This document shows, in pieces, positions 55,042-63,050 of a DNA stretch of 64,000 nucleotides. The position numbers and the translations under genes are program-made. The notes beneath the pieces were generated by a model that saw only the letters and a list, made by a program, of their open reading frames with translations, was not told where the DNA came from and did no database searches. Source of the stretch: Congzhengia minquanensis (GTDB lineage: Bacteria > Bacillota > Clostridia > UBA1381 > UBA9506); assembly GCF_014384785.1 (NCBI RefSeq), contig NZ_JACRSU010000001.1, positions 434,001 to 498,000 of the forward strand. The letters are read 5' to 3'. Position 1 is the first letter of the stretch. Each line of letters begins with the position of its first letter.

Positions 55042-57255
55042 TTAACCTTTCGCGTTGTTACATTCTTTCAAATCCTGTATGTGTTCTATCACCGGCTTTG
55101 GTTTGGCATACAGATAGCCCTCCTGGCAATCTGCACCGATTAAGTCCGACAAATTTTTCTGCGTTTCTGTTTCTACCCTGGTGATAATGGTTTTTACGCC
55201 GGATTCCCGACATTGGTTAATAATGTCGCGGAACTTAATCGCCAAAGTGAGGTTGCTTTCTCCACCGCCTTCGCGCTCCATACTGGACAGGATATCCAGC
55301 TTAATACAGTCTGGCTTTAAGGCCTTAATAATTTTAATGTTGTTCACTGCGTCGTAGCGGTCAACGCACACCTGTGCGCCCAAATCCCGCAATACTGCCG
55401 AAGAGTATGCAATAGAGGAAGAATCGCTTCCCATAACCTCTACACAAATCCGCTTTGCAACCGCTTTGTTCACCTCTAAAATATCTTTCAAAACCTCTTC
55501 AAAGTCGCTGTCTTTCAATTCGTTAGCTTCACAGTTAATGTTCATTATATGGTCTGCAAATCCGGCCTTGTCAAACTCATGAATTTGGTCCACAACCTTG
55601 TTAATCAGCCATGCATTTAGCTGCCGCTCAAGCTTCAGTTTTTCAGCCATGGCAAAGAACTTCATGCCCGAAACTTCGCCAAGCTCTTTGCTGTTCCATC
55701 TCACATAAACCTCAGAGCGGCGACAGGAGCCATCCCGCTCAACAATGGGCTGGTATACCAGATAAAATTCGTTGAAATGGTTGTTTGCCTGCTGACACAA
55801 AAGCTGCTCTTCCCGCGATTCCGGTTCCGGTAGAGGCCCATTTTCAGACGGTTCTATGTCAGAAGGTTTTGCATTCTCCTCTTTTCCATGCCGATTGGCT
55901 TTAGGCCCCAAGAACTCGTAAATAATGGCAAAAATACAGCCTGCCGCCAAAGATACAATCAGCGCGATAATTAAAATCAAAGAAACCGGCAAATTCGATT
56001 CAACTGACGCGGAGGCGACATATTCTATATCGTTGGTTACAATTTTGTCGTAATAGTCTTCCAGCGTCTGGTTTGCAACCACCGCATAATCCTTTACTTT
56101 TTCAGCCAATTCCTGCAAAATGCTTTCGTTCACTTTAAGCAGTTCTTCTTTTGTTTCCGGCGGCACAGAGTCGTTTTTATATTCGTCAATCACCTGCTGA
56201 TAAAAGTCCGTCTGACGTCCCATATTGGTGGACGTTGTGCCGGTGTTTGTGTAATTTAGAACAATATCGTCATAGGTGTTAATTACCTTTTCTAAATTAA
56301 AGTCGTAAATCATTTCGTCCTTTTCATTGGTCGCCCCAATTTTTGCCTGGGTTCCTGCGGCCTGAGCGTAAAGGCTTGAAGCTTTATATGCGTCATAAAA
56401 GGACGTAACCTCACGCTTATACATTTGCGACTTTTCATAGTTTACGTCGCGTTCTGTTGCCAGCTGCCTGATTTTGTTCTCATAGCTTTTGATAAGCATT
56501 TCTTTGTCGCGGCTGAGCAGGCCAACCCGCACGTTGGCATAATATTTACCATAATCAATATCTTTTAAATTTTGGTACATCTGTGAAAGCTCTGAAAAGG
56601 AATAGCCCGTCTTCAAAGACCGGAACTCCTCGTCGCCGCCAGCCATTGAGTCCAAATAATCGGTGATGATGTCCAGATTATTTTGAATTACCTCGCACAA
56701 ATCCATATATTCCATGTTCTTGTAGTCAATAACGCCTAAAAAGTCGGAAATTTTTTCCTTGTTATAATACTGACTCACATACCAGTTGTCATATGCGGAA
56801 ACAATTCTGTCGAACATCATGCCTCCGAATTCTTCACCTAAACCCGCGCCATATTCATATTTAATGATATATTCATCCGGAATAACTTCATATTTTTCGC
56901 CCTTTGCTGCGGCAGATTCTTTAATGTCAGTGTCCTGTGCCGTGATGACCTCGGAAATAGACATATTACTTCTGACCTTTTCGACCGTAAGGTTGTTGTC
57001 AATGTCTAAATGGTCTAAAGCGTCCGCCACAACCACCGGACTCATAATATCAAATACGTTCAGCTTATCGCCGTTGGGCGCTAAGCCCTCTTCCGCCCCG
57101 CTGTTTTTAAATTTTAAATCCAGCGTGCAGGTATAAGACTGCATACCGGAGGCGACAAAATATGTAGCAATTCCAATTAAGCAGACGAAAATTAAAATCT
57201 TCCTGAAATACTTCCGAATTATTTTTATAAATTCTAATATATTAACAGCGCCCAT
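55042..57255 (-). CDS. Chain-length-type membrane protein fused to a degenerate EAL domain
   Basis: A 737-residue protein. Helix 1 (19-37), a long extracytoplasmic, largely helical region (38-422) and helix 2 (423-446) give the polysaccharide co-polymerase (Wzz) topology. A charged linker (450-487) leads to a cytoplasmic EAL-type domain (about 490-730). It keeps YQPIV (501-505), Glu515 of EAL (here EVY), Asn574, Glu606, Asp632, Lys652 and Glu695. It has lost the second Asp of DDFG (DRYD, 632-635), the first Glu of EGVE (TRVE, 692-695) and the usual Gln before GY. So it is probably not a phosphodiesterase but may bind c-di-GMP. It sits where a tyrosine kinase would be expected. Confidence 0.85.
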   Translation of the reverse strand: MGAVNILEFIKIIRKYFRKILIFVCLIGIATYFVASGMQSYTCTLDLKFKNSGAEEGLAPNGDKLNVFDIMSPVVVADALDHLDIDNNLTVEKVRSNMSISEVITAQDTDIKESAAAKGEKYEVIPDEYIIKYEYGAGLGEEFGGMMFDRIVSAYDNWYVSQYYNKEKISDFLGVIDYKNMEYMDLCEVIQNNLDIITDYLDSMAGGDEEFRSLKTGYSFSELSQMYQNLKDIDYGKYYANVRVGLLSRDKEMLIKSYENKIRQLATERDVNYEKSQMYKREVTSFYDAYKASSLYAQAAGTQAKIGATNEKDEMIYDFNLEKVINTYDDIVLNYTNTGTTSTNMGRQTDFYQQVIDEYKNDSVPPETKEELLKVNESILQELAEKVKDYAVVANQTLEDYYDKIVTNDIEYVASASVESNLPVSLILIIALIVSLAAGCIFAIIYEFLGPKANRHGKEENAKPSDIEPSENGPLPEPESREEQLLCQQANNHFNEFYLVYQPIVERDGSCRRSEVYVRWNSKELGEVSGMKFFAMAEKLKLERQLNAWLINKVVDQIHEFDKAGFADHIMNINCEANELKDSDFEEVLKDILEVNKAVAKRICVEVMGSDSSSIAYSSAVLRDLGAQVCVDRYDAVNNIKIIKALKPDCIKLDILSSMEREGGGESNLTLAIKFRDIINQCRESGVKTIITRVETETQKNLSDLIGADCQEGYLYAKPKPVIEHIQDLKECNNAKG

Positions 57256-57279
57256 GAATCTACCTCCCCCATCGGCTTT

Positions 57280-58743
57280 TTATTTTTGATCTTCCGCAAC
57301 CTTTTTCACAACTTCTTCTCTGTTCTTTTCAATTCTTCTGATTGCCGATGCGCCAACAATAATGTATAAAATCAGCGCCGCACCCGCGCCCAATGCAAAC
57401 GCAGTGGCAAGTTTCATCAGAAAGGAAGAATTAATTAAACTGATATGATTAATATCTTTTGAAAAAATATCGTTGTTCCTGTGGTTGATGTAGTCGTCAA
57501 TCGTCACGGAAGCGGTATTCATCAGCTCGTGATACTCTTTGTCAAATTCAGTAATAAGCGTTTCTGCCTTATCACAAAGCCGTGCATATTCGTCTGTGGT
57601 GGTTGTAACCAGGGAATATTCATACAGGTCGTTGTTGTCCTCCCGGATAGCCACGCTGTATTCCGCCGCCGCGCCTTCAGCCGCCAAAAGCTGCTGCACC
57701 ACCGTGTCGTAGGCCGTTTTTGGTCTGGCCTGATACAGGCCGTTTTCTTCGTTTGCGGAAACCACAATCAGGTTTTCGGTAAATGTGTGGTCATAGTTCA
57801 TCTGGGCATATTTATTAATCTGCATCTCGTCAGATTTTTTCAAATATTCTGTGGTATTGCTTTCAATTGCAATTTTCATCTTGTTGCTCAAAAGATTGAT
57901 GTTTGAGGTTAAGTGAGAGGAATTAATAAAGCTTGAAAGCTGGTTTAACTTTTCATCCCGCAAAACCTGAAACGCGTTTTTCAGATCAAAAAAGCCAAGA
58001 TTATTTTTCGGCGAAACAAAGCCATTGGAGTCGGTGTTCTGCGCAGTTAAATAATTCAGCGCAAAGTTCAGCTTCGAGTCGTAAACAGCCACCTTTTCGG
58101 AATAGTCATAGTCCGACATGTCCTCAACCGTCACCAAGTTGATAAAGCCGTTTCCCCCGGCATGGTTTTCTTTTATAAATTCTGCATTTTTCTTCATCAG
58201 CTCTTCTAAAAACTCTGCACTGTGGTCGCCCTCTAATAGCCCGAACAGGCTTTGTGGGCGGGTAATGCTGAATTTTAACGGCTGCGCAAAATAAATTTCA
58301 TATTCGCTGCCATAGTAGGAATAGTCGCTGCCCTGGGTGCGCATATAGTTAACGGTGGTCTGCATGGACTTTTCCAAGTAGTTATAAACATTAATATGCT
58401 CTAAAAGGTCCTCAGGCTCATATTGGGTGTAAATTCCCTGCTCCTGCAGCGATTCTAAAGCTTCTCCCACCCGGTCTTTATTAATCAGGTCATAGGAGGA
58501 AAAGCGTGTTCCGTCCGGATATTTGCCCAGCGAAATTTCTGGGAATACAAAGGAAAGATGCGCACTGGACAGATAAAAATTGGAATACAAATTTTTAATT
58601 GCAAAAACACCGGACACGATAATGCCGCCGATCAAGCAAAATGCAATCAGTCTTCTATATCTGTTCCGTTTGGCTGTGCGCATTTGTTTGTTAATGCCGC
58701 GTACAAGCTTGTTATTCCTTTTCAGTTTAATTTTGATAGACAA
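57280..58743 (-). CDS. Chain-length-type membrane protein (Wzz-like)
   Basis: A 487-residue protein with a basic cytoplasmic N-terminus (1-30), helix 1 (about 31-50), a large extracytoplasmic helical region (50-440), helix 2 (about 443-466) and a short charged tail. This is the layout of polysaccharide co-polymerases that set chain length with Wzy. Sequence is divergent and I see no clear Wzz motif, so the call rests on topology and place. It lies directly before the EAL fusion, and the two probably assemble together. Confidence 0.75.
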   Translation of the reverse strand: MSIKIKLKRNNKLVRGINKQMRTAKRNRYRRLIAFCLIGGIIVSGVFAIKNLYSNFYLSSAHLSFVFPEISLGKYPDGTRFSSYDLINKDRVGEALESLQEQGIYTQYEPEDLLEHINVYNYLEKSMQTTVNYMRTQGSDYSYYGSEYEIYFAQPLKFSITRPQSLFGLLEGDHSAEFLEELMKKNAEFIKENHAGGNGFINLVTVEDMSDYDYSEKVAVYDSKLNFALNYLTAQNTDSNGFVSPKNNLGFFDLKNAFQVLRDEKLNQLSSFINSSHLTSNINLLSNKMKIAIESNTTEYLKKSDEMQINKYAQMNYDHTFTENLIVVSANEENGLYQARPKTAYDTVVQQLLAAEGAAAEYSVAIREDNNDLYEYSLVTTTTDEYARLCDKAETLITEFDKEYHELMNTASVTIDDYINHRNNDIFSKDINHISLINSSFLMKLATAFALGAGAALILYIIVGASAIRRIEKNREEVVKKVAEDQK

Positions 58744-58773
58744 ATTTGTTTACACCTCTCTTTTGGGGCCAGT

Positions 58774-60159
58774 TCATGCGCTGACGCCTGTTTTTGTGTC
58801 ATACAATGCTGTATCTTCGCCCTCCGCCATATCTTTAATAAACATGGTCCGTGAGGTTAACAGAATTATTTTAATATCTAAAAAAATGGAATAGTTGCTG
58901 ACATAAAGCAGGTCGTAGCAGGTTCTGTCCTGAATGTGCGTGGAATATTTCCCGTAAATGTGCGACAGCGACGTAAGGCCTGCCTTCACAGCAAACCGCA
59001 GATCGTAATTGTCGAACTCCTTTTCAAACTGTTCCACAAAAAAGGGACGCTCAGGCCGCGGGCCAACAACGCTCATTTCGCCTTTTAAAATATTAAACAG
59101 CTGCGGGAGCTCGTCGAGCCGCATGGCGCGCAGAACTCTGCCCACCTTCGTAATTCTGGGATCCTCTTTCACCGCAAAAACCGGGCCGCTTAGTTTCTCA
59201 GCATCCTGCACCATGGTTCTGAATTTATAAATTTCAAATTCCCGTTTGTTTTTCGTTAGCCGAACCTGTTTGTAAAGCACCGGCCCGGGAGAAGTTGTTT
59301 TAATGGCGATTGCAACAATTCCCATAGGGATTGCTGCAAAAATTAAAGCAACAAGGACAAAAATAAGGTCAAGGGAGCGTTTTAGAAAACGGTTTACTGT
59401 GCTCATGTTGTCGCTTCTCATGTGAAAGGTTAAAATATCGTCAAAGCGCACCAGCTTCGAGGTTTTATAGTTAACGGTCGATAGCTTCGGCACAATATAC
59501 AGTTCTTTCCCCATCTGATAGGCCGCGTCACAGAACAGCCTGTATGCGTCGTCCGACACGTTGTCTAAAATGCAAATTGCGTCATACTCTTTAAATTTTA
59601 CGTTAATATACTGCTGAATAATGCTTAAATCATCGGTGTCAATCTGTTCATACCACGAGTCGAAACCAAGCTGTGCACCATATTTAATTCGCCTTAAACG
59701 GCTTGTGTCATCTGTGGTGCTCTCCAGCACTAAGAGCCTGGGCTTTTCCTTTTTTGTACCTTTGCGAAGCCAATCATGAATCATCAGATTATAAAATTCC
59801 AACAAAATTACCGTTACCGCCACCGTAACAAGCTGAAACAGCAGCATTTGTGTATTCCGGTAAACAATCAGGCCGGCGGCAATCCATATAATGCCGGTGT
59901 AAATGCCTGACAGGATAAACGTCACCTTTTTTTCCTGGCGGCTGATTAAAATATGTGTATATTCCTCAAACACATATAAAAACCCCATCATACACACCAA
60001 ATAGAACAGACAGTTGTATAAAATATGCACATGGCTGATGGCATTGTGCCAATAATACTGGTCGAACACAACGCCTAAAGCACATGCACCCAGCAGAATA
60101 ATGCATGAGTCTATTAAAAATCGAATATGCCGCTCGCGGTCTAAATTATTTTTGCGCAT
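58774..60159 (-). CDS. Initiating polyisoprenyl-phosphate sugar-1-phosphate transferase
   Basis: A 461-residue enzyme with four N-terminal membrane helices, a Rossmann-like middle domain (about 135-250), a fifth hydrophobic helix (about 265-290), and the catalytic domain. The catalytic domain carries SPGPVLYKQVR, EIYKFRTM, DELPQLFNILKGEMSVVGPRPE and YDLRFAVKAGLTSL. It moves a sugar-1-phosphate from a nucleotide donor to undecaprenyl phosphate, starting the repeat unit (WbaP/CpsE group). ATG 60157-60159 with GGTGG 6 bases upstream. Confidence 0.94.
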   Translation of the reverse strand: MRKNNLDRERHIRFLIDSCIILLGACALGVVFDQYYWHNAISHVHILYNCLFYLVCMMGFLYVFEEYTHILISRQEKKVTFILSGIYTGIIWIAAGLIVYRNTQMLLFQLVTVAVTVILLEFYNLMIHDWLRKGTKKEKPRLLVLESTTDDTSRLRRIKYGAQLGFDSWYEQIDTDDLSIIQQYINVKFKEYDAICILDNVSDDAYRLFCDAAYQMGKELYIVPKLSTVNYKTSKLVRFDDILTFHMRSDNMSTVNRFLKRSLDLIFVLVALIFAAIPMGIVAIAIKTTSPGPVLYKQVRLTKNKREFEIYKFRTMVQDAEKLSGPVFAVKEDPRITKVGRVLRAMRLDELPQLFNILKGEMSVVGPRPERPFFVEQFEKEFDNYDLRFAVKAGLTSLSHIYGKYSTHIQDRTCYDLLYVSNYSIFLDIKIILLTSRTMFIKDMAEGEDTALYDTKTGVSA

Positions 60160-61024
60160 TTCCTTCCACCCCTTGAACACCTTTTGAATATACAGTATCC
60201 TTCAATGTCCGAAAAAGTTTTGACACGGTGAGCAGATAAGGCCGAAACCACGCCACTACAACAAAAAACGGATTTTTCATTTCCCAGTTTTTTAAATTGT
60301 CAATCATCATTGAGGATATGTATCGGTTGGCGTTCCATTTTTCCCTGAAAGATAGACTGCTGCCGGTTAAGTTCCCCTTTTCGCGATAGTAGTGGTACAT
60401 AGGGGCAGGAATATACACATATCGTGCGGCCTTTGGTATCAGCCTGATGCAAAAAGCCAAATCCTCCCCGGTTTTCAGTTTTGTGTCGAACCGAAGGTCT
60501 TTCACCAAATCCCGCTTTATCAGCTTCATGCACACATGATTCATTTTCATGCCGGTCATCATGCGCCAGTAAATTTTATAAAACTGCTTCCGCTCCAGCA
60601 TGGTAAACAGCTTAAAAATGCTGCCTGGAACATAGCCACCGCCGTTAGCGTAATTATACTGGTATTTACACTGCACAATTTCTGCACCGTACCGCTGTGC
60701 ACAGTCTAAAAGGGTTGAAAGCATGTCGCAGTCCCACCAGTCATCCGCATCTAGAAAGGCAACATAGTCGCCGCCAGCCAAATCCAGAGCACGGTTCCTC
60801 GCAGCTGCAACGCCTAAGTTATTGTCGTTTGAAACAACCATAAAACGCCTGTCGTGCTCTGCATAGCTTAAAAGCCTTTCCAAGCTGCCGTCGCTTGAAG
60901 CATCGTTCACCAAAATTGCCTGCCAATCGGAAAATGTCTGGTTCAATATGCTGTTTAAGCACCTATCTATTGTTTTCTCCGCCTGGTAGACGGCAACAAT
61001 AATCGTAACTGCTGGCTGCTTCAC
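60146..61024 (-). CDS. Family 2 glycosyltransferase
   Basis: A 292-residue GT-A enzyme. It has TIIVAVYQAEKTIDRCLNSIL, VNDASSDGS and the metal-binding AFLDADDWWD near 90. First gene of the exopolysaccharide operon, about 55 bases after its start site. The start codon is GTG with AGAGGGG 5 bases upstream. It overlaps the start of the initiating transferase by 14 bases. Confidence 0.9.
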   Translation of the reverse strand: MKQPAVTIIVAVYQAEKTIDRCLNSILNQTFSDWQAILVNDASSDGSLERLLSYAEHDRRFMVVSNDNNLGVAAARNRALDLAGGDYVAFLDADDWWDCDMLSTLLDCAQRYGAEIVQCKYQYNYANGGGYVPGSIFKLFTMLERKQFYKIYWRMMTGMKMNHVCMKLIKRDLVKDLRFDTKLKTGEDLAFCIRLIPKAARYVYIPAPMYHYYREKGNLTGSSLSFREKWNANRYISSMMIDNLKNWEMKNPFFVVVAWFRPYLLTVSKLFRTLKDTVYSKGVQGVEGNAQK

Positions 61025-61071
61025 ATTTTCCCCTCTTTCCGTTCAGCGGTATAGAATAAACTAATTTTTTT

Positions 61072-61137
61072 ACATACTTAATTTATAGTATACCACCGTA
61101 CAAAAGTCTTGTCAATAGTTTCTAAACATAAGTATGT
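61072..61137. repeat. 9-bp inverted repeat bracketing the exopolysaccharide promoter
   Basis: ACATACTTA (61072-61080) and its exact complement TAAGTATGT (61129-61137), 57 bp apart centre to centre. They lie just downstream and upstream of the -10/-35 boxes. Candidate pair of regulator half-sites. Confidence 0.55.
61087..61115 (-). promoter_or_regulatory. Promoter of the 14-gene exopolysaccharide operon
   Basis: Minus strand: -35 TTGACA (61110-61115), 17-bp spacer, -10 TATACT (61087-61092). One base from full consensus. Confidence 0.92.
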
Positions 61138-61199
61138 CAGAATTTGTCTTAATTTTCCATGCCTGCCAATGACCAAAACTAATACCAAATTCGTGCAAC

Positions 61200-61233
61200 A
61201 AAAAACCATATGGTTTCTAAAAACATATGGTTT
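61200..61233 (-). terminator. Terminator of the CarD-family gene
   Basis: Stem AAACCATATG (61203-61212) / CATATGGTTT (61224-61233) with an 11-base loop. The minus strand runs into TTTTTT (61200-61205). It lies 37 bases after the stop. Confidence 0.88.
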
Positions 61234-61270
61234 GAAATGTTATGAGCCGATCAAAGAGTTCGGTTTCATA

Positions 61271-61804
61271 TTAACTTTTTACACACGTTTCTCCATCCAA
61301 AACCTCCGGGTCAATTTCCCCTGCAATAAATGGCGCTACGTCTTTTATCTGAATGTCCAGCGTGTAGGCAAACTCCTGATGTATCAAATTTTCGGCGTTT
61401 TCCATAATTTTTTCATCACACACATGCAGCTTCTTGCCCTGACCTGCAAGCTCCTTTTGCTTACTCCAAATCGCCGCAATCATACGCATTACCTCGGTGT
61501 GGGAGCCTTGCTTCAGAACCTGAGAAAAATGCTTCTGGCGCTCTTTGCTGTCTGAAATCCAGCTGCTGCCGGGCTTGTTTTTAATTTCGCAAATCAGATC
61601 GTGAATCTCTTGTTTGGACATTACTTTTCTAAGCCTTACCTTTTCATTGTCAACAGGCAGAAAAATTGTGGTTCCGGCGGTTCCGTAAATTGGGGTCATT
61701 ACGTAATAAAGTTTCGGTTCCGCGTCCTGAAAGGATTCTTTTCTGATGTCTGTAATTTTGCAAACACCCTGGCTGGGGTGCATGACCATTTCATTTTTTT
61801 GCAC
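61271..61804 (-). CDS. carD: CarD/CdnL family RNA-polymerase-binding regulator
   Basis: A 177-residue protein. The N-terminal Tudor-like RNA-polymerase-interaction domain (about 1-60) opens VMHPSQGVCKITDI and continues YYVMTPIYGTAGTTIFLPVDN. The C-terminal helical domain (about 70-165) is of the CarD/CdnL DNA-contacting type. Members bind the polymerase beta subunit and stabilise open complexes at many promoters. Start is GTG with AAAGGAG 9 bases upstream. Its transcript begins with the structured element at 61855-61909. Confidence 0.9.
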   Translation of the reverse strand: MQKNEMVMHPSQGVCKITDIRKESFQDAEPKLYYVMTPIYGTAGTTIFLPVDNEKVRLRKVMSKQEIHDLICEIKNKPGSSWISDSKERQKHFSQVLKQGSHTEVMRMIAAIWSKQKELAGQGKKLHVCDEKIMENAENLIHQEFAYTLDIQIKDVAPFIAGEIDPEVLDGETCVKS

Positions 61805-61854
61805 GCTGTATCACTCCTTTAATACATTGTATGCCAGATTGCAGATGAAAGAAT

Positions 61855-61909
61855 AAAAAACGTGTAATCTGCAACCGGACTTACGTTCCGCCAAGCAGAC
61901 TACACGTTT
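61855..61909 (-). ncRNA. Structured leader or short RNA before the CarD-family gene
   Basis: Arms 61858-61872 and 61895-61909 pair over 15 bp (one position is G-U on the minus strand but a mismatch on the plus strand). They enclose a second small stem CGGA/TCCG (61876-61879 / 61887-61890) with a 7-base loop. The minus strand continues into TTTTTT. A good promoter lies immediately upstream, so the first transcribed bases form this terminator-like structure, about 50 bases before the start codon. It could give a short RNA of about 60 bases or act as an attenuator. Confidence 0.6.
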
Positions 61910-61919
61910 CAGTAATTTC

Positions 61920-61948
61920 ATTATAGCACACTTTCAGTAAAAATTCAA
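61920..61948 (-). promoter_or_regulatory. Promoter upstream of the structured leader and carD
   Basis: Minus strand: -35 TTGAAT (61943-61948), 17-bp spacer, -10 TATAAT (61920-61925). Transcription would start near 61913. Confidence 0.85.
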
Positions 61949-62057
61949 GGAGCAAAATTTACAATTTAAACGGGATTAGCGCCAAATGGAACAAGCATCT
62001 TGATTAAAAAGGTGTTTGCCTTTACATTATTTTAACCTGTTATATGCACCCCGCACT

Positions 62058-62092
62058 GTAAAGCAACTCGCCTGTAAAGTTGCTTGCTTTAC
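62058..62092 (-). terminator. Hairpin directly after the lactonase-like gene
   Basis: GTAAAGCAAC (62058-62067) pairs with GTTGC...TTTAC (62079-62092), with a small bulge. No T-run follows, so it may protect the 3' end or be a weak terminator. Confidence 0.45.
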
Positions 62093-62093
62093 A

Positions 62094-63050
62094 TCAACCA
62101 ATCACGCACAACGGGCTATTCAACTGTAGTTCAGTCTCAAGCTTCACCAATTTTTCGCCGTCTACCTGAAAAAAAGTCACGTTTCCGCTGTCTTCATTGG
62201 TGCAGACCAAAAAATTGTCAAACAGGTTAAAATCCCGGGGGCCTCTGCCGCCGCAGGGCGTAAGGTTTAAAAGCTTTAGCTTCCCATTATGAAAGGTTAA
62301 ACACGCAATGGAATTGTGGCCCCGGTTAGAAGCGTAGATAAACTCGCCCCGCACCCGAATTGCCGCCGCGGTGTTTTGACCTGTAAAGTCTTCCGGCAAG
62401 ATATTCGCCGTATCTAAAAGCGAAAGCTTGCCGTTTTCGTAGGCAAAAGCCGAAACAGACGACGCAAGTTCGTTCACACAAAAAAGCTTTTTCCCATCTT
62501 CAGAAAATGCCAGATGGCGCGCACCGCTACCGGCCGGGACATAGGCGGTCGACACCTCGTTTAGCTCACTGTCGTAAACCGTGATGGAATCCTGACCCAA
62601 ATCGGTTGCAAGAATATATGTGTTGTCCGGCGACTGCCCTACATAATGGGTGTGCGGCATGTCCTGCCGCACCTCATTTGGCCCGCATTTGTCTGTGTGG
62701 GTTACCACCGTTTTGGGAAGATGAACAACATTTCCCGAAAGGTAGTTTGCCACATAAACCTGTTCCTCCTCAGTCACGCACAGATGGCAGCCGCAAACGC
62801 CGTGAACCGGTACAGTGGCAATGCAGGTATGCGGTTTTCCCGTCTGGTCAGTTTCATAAACCGCAAGTCCGCTGACATTTCCGCAAAACGGCTCCCGCAG
62901 CAAAACATATAGCTTTCCGTTCTTTTTTGCAAGATACATGGGCCTATCGGCAGGCGTTTTTAACAGAAGCTCCGCTGTGCCGTCAGAATGGAGCCGATAA
63001 GTATATACGCCTCCGTCATGAACACAGTCTGCAATGTAAATATTATGCAT
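62094..63050 (-). CDS. Lactonase-family seven-bladed beta-propeller protein
   Basis: A 318-residue protein with repeated blade motifs (MYLAKKNGKLYVL, VYVANYLSGNVV, ILATDLGQDSITVYD, ARHLAFSEDGKKLFCVNEL, IYASNRGHNSIACL, GRGPRDFNLF, LVCTNEDSGNVTFF) of the YkgB/Pgl family. Some members are 6-phosphogluconolactonases. The HVG-type histidine and SNRGHNSI motif of the active site are present, so lactonase activity is plausible but not proved. No signal peptide. The ATG overlaps the histidine-kinase stop by 8 bases. Confidence 0.88.
   Translation of the reverse strand: MHNIYIADCVHDGGVYTYRLHSDGTAELLLKTPADRPMYLAKKNGKLYVLLREPFCGNVSGLAVYETDQTGKPHTCIATVPVHGVCGCHLCVTEEEQVYVANYLSGNVVHLPKTVVTHTDKCGPNEVRQDMPHTHYVGQSPDNTYILATDLGQDSITVYDSELNEVSTAYVPAGSGARHLAFSEDGKKLFCVNELASSVSAFAYENGKLSLLDTANILPEDFTGQNTAAAIRVRGEFIYASNRGHNSIACLTFHNGKLKLLNLTPCGGRGPRDFNLFDNFLVCTNEDSGNVTFFQVDGEKLVKLETELQLNSPLCVIG

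Noticed and set aside
55042..56790. Reading the EAL domain as an active phosphodiesterase
   Set aside because: Several residues needed for metal binding and catalysis (second DDFG Asp, first EGVE Glu, Gln before GY) are changed.
61025..61086. Possible c-di-GMP riboswitch in the exopolysaccharide leader
   Set aside because: The leader is only about 55 bases and shows none of the GEMM core; any c-di-GMP control must be through protein.
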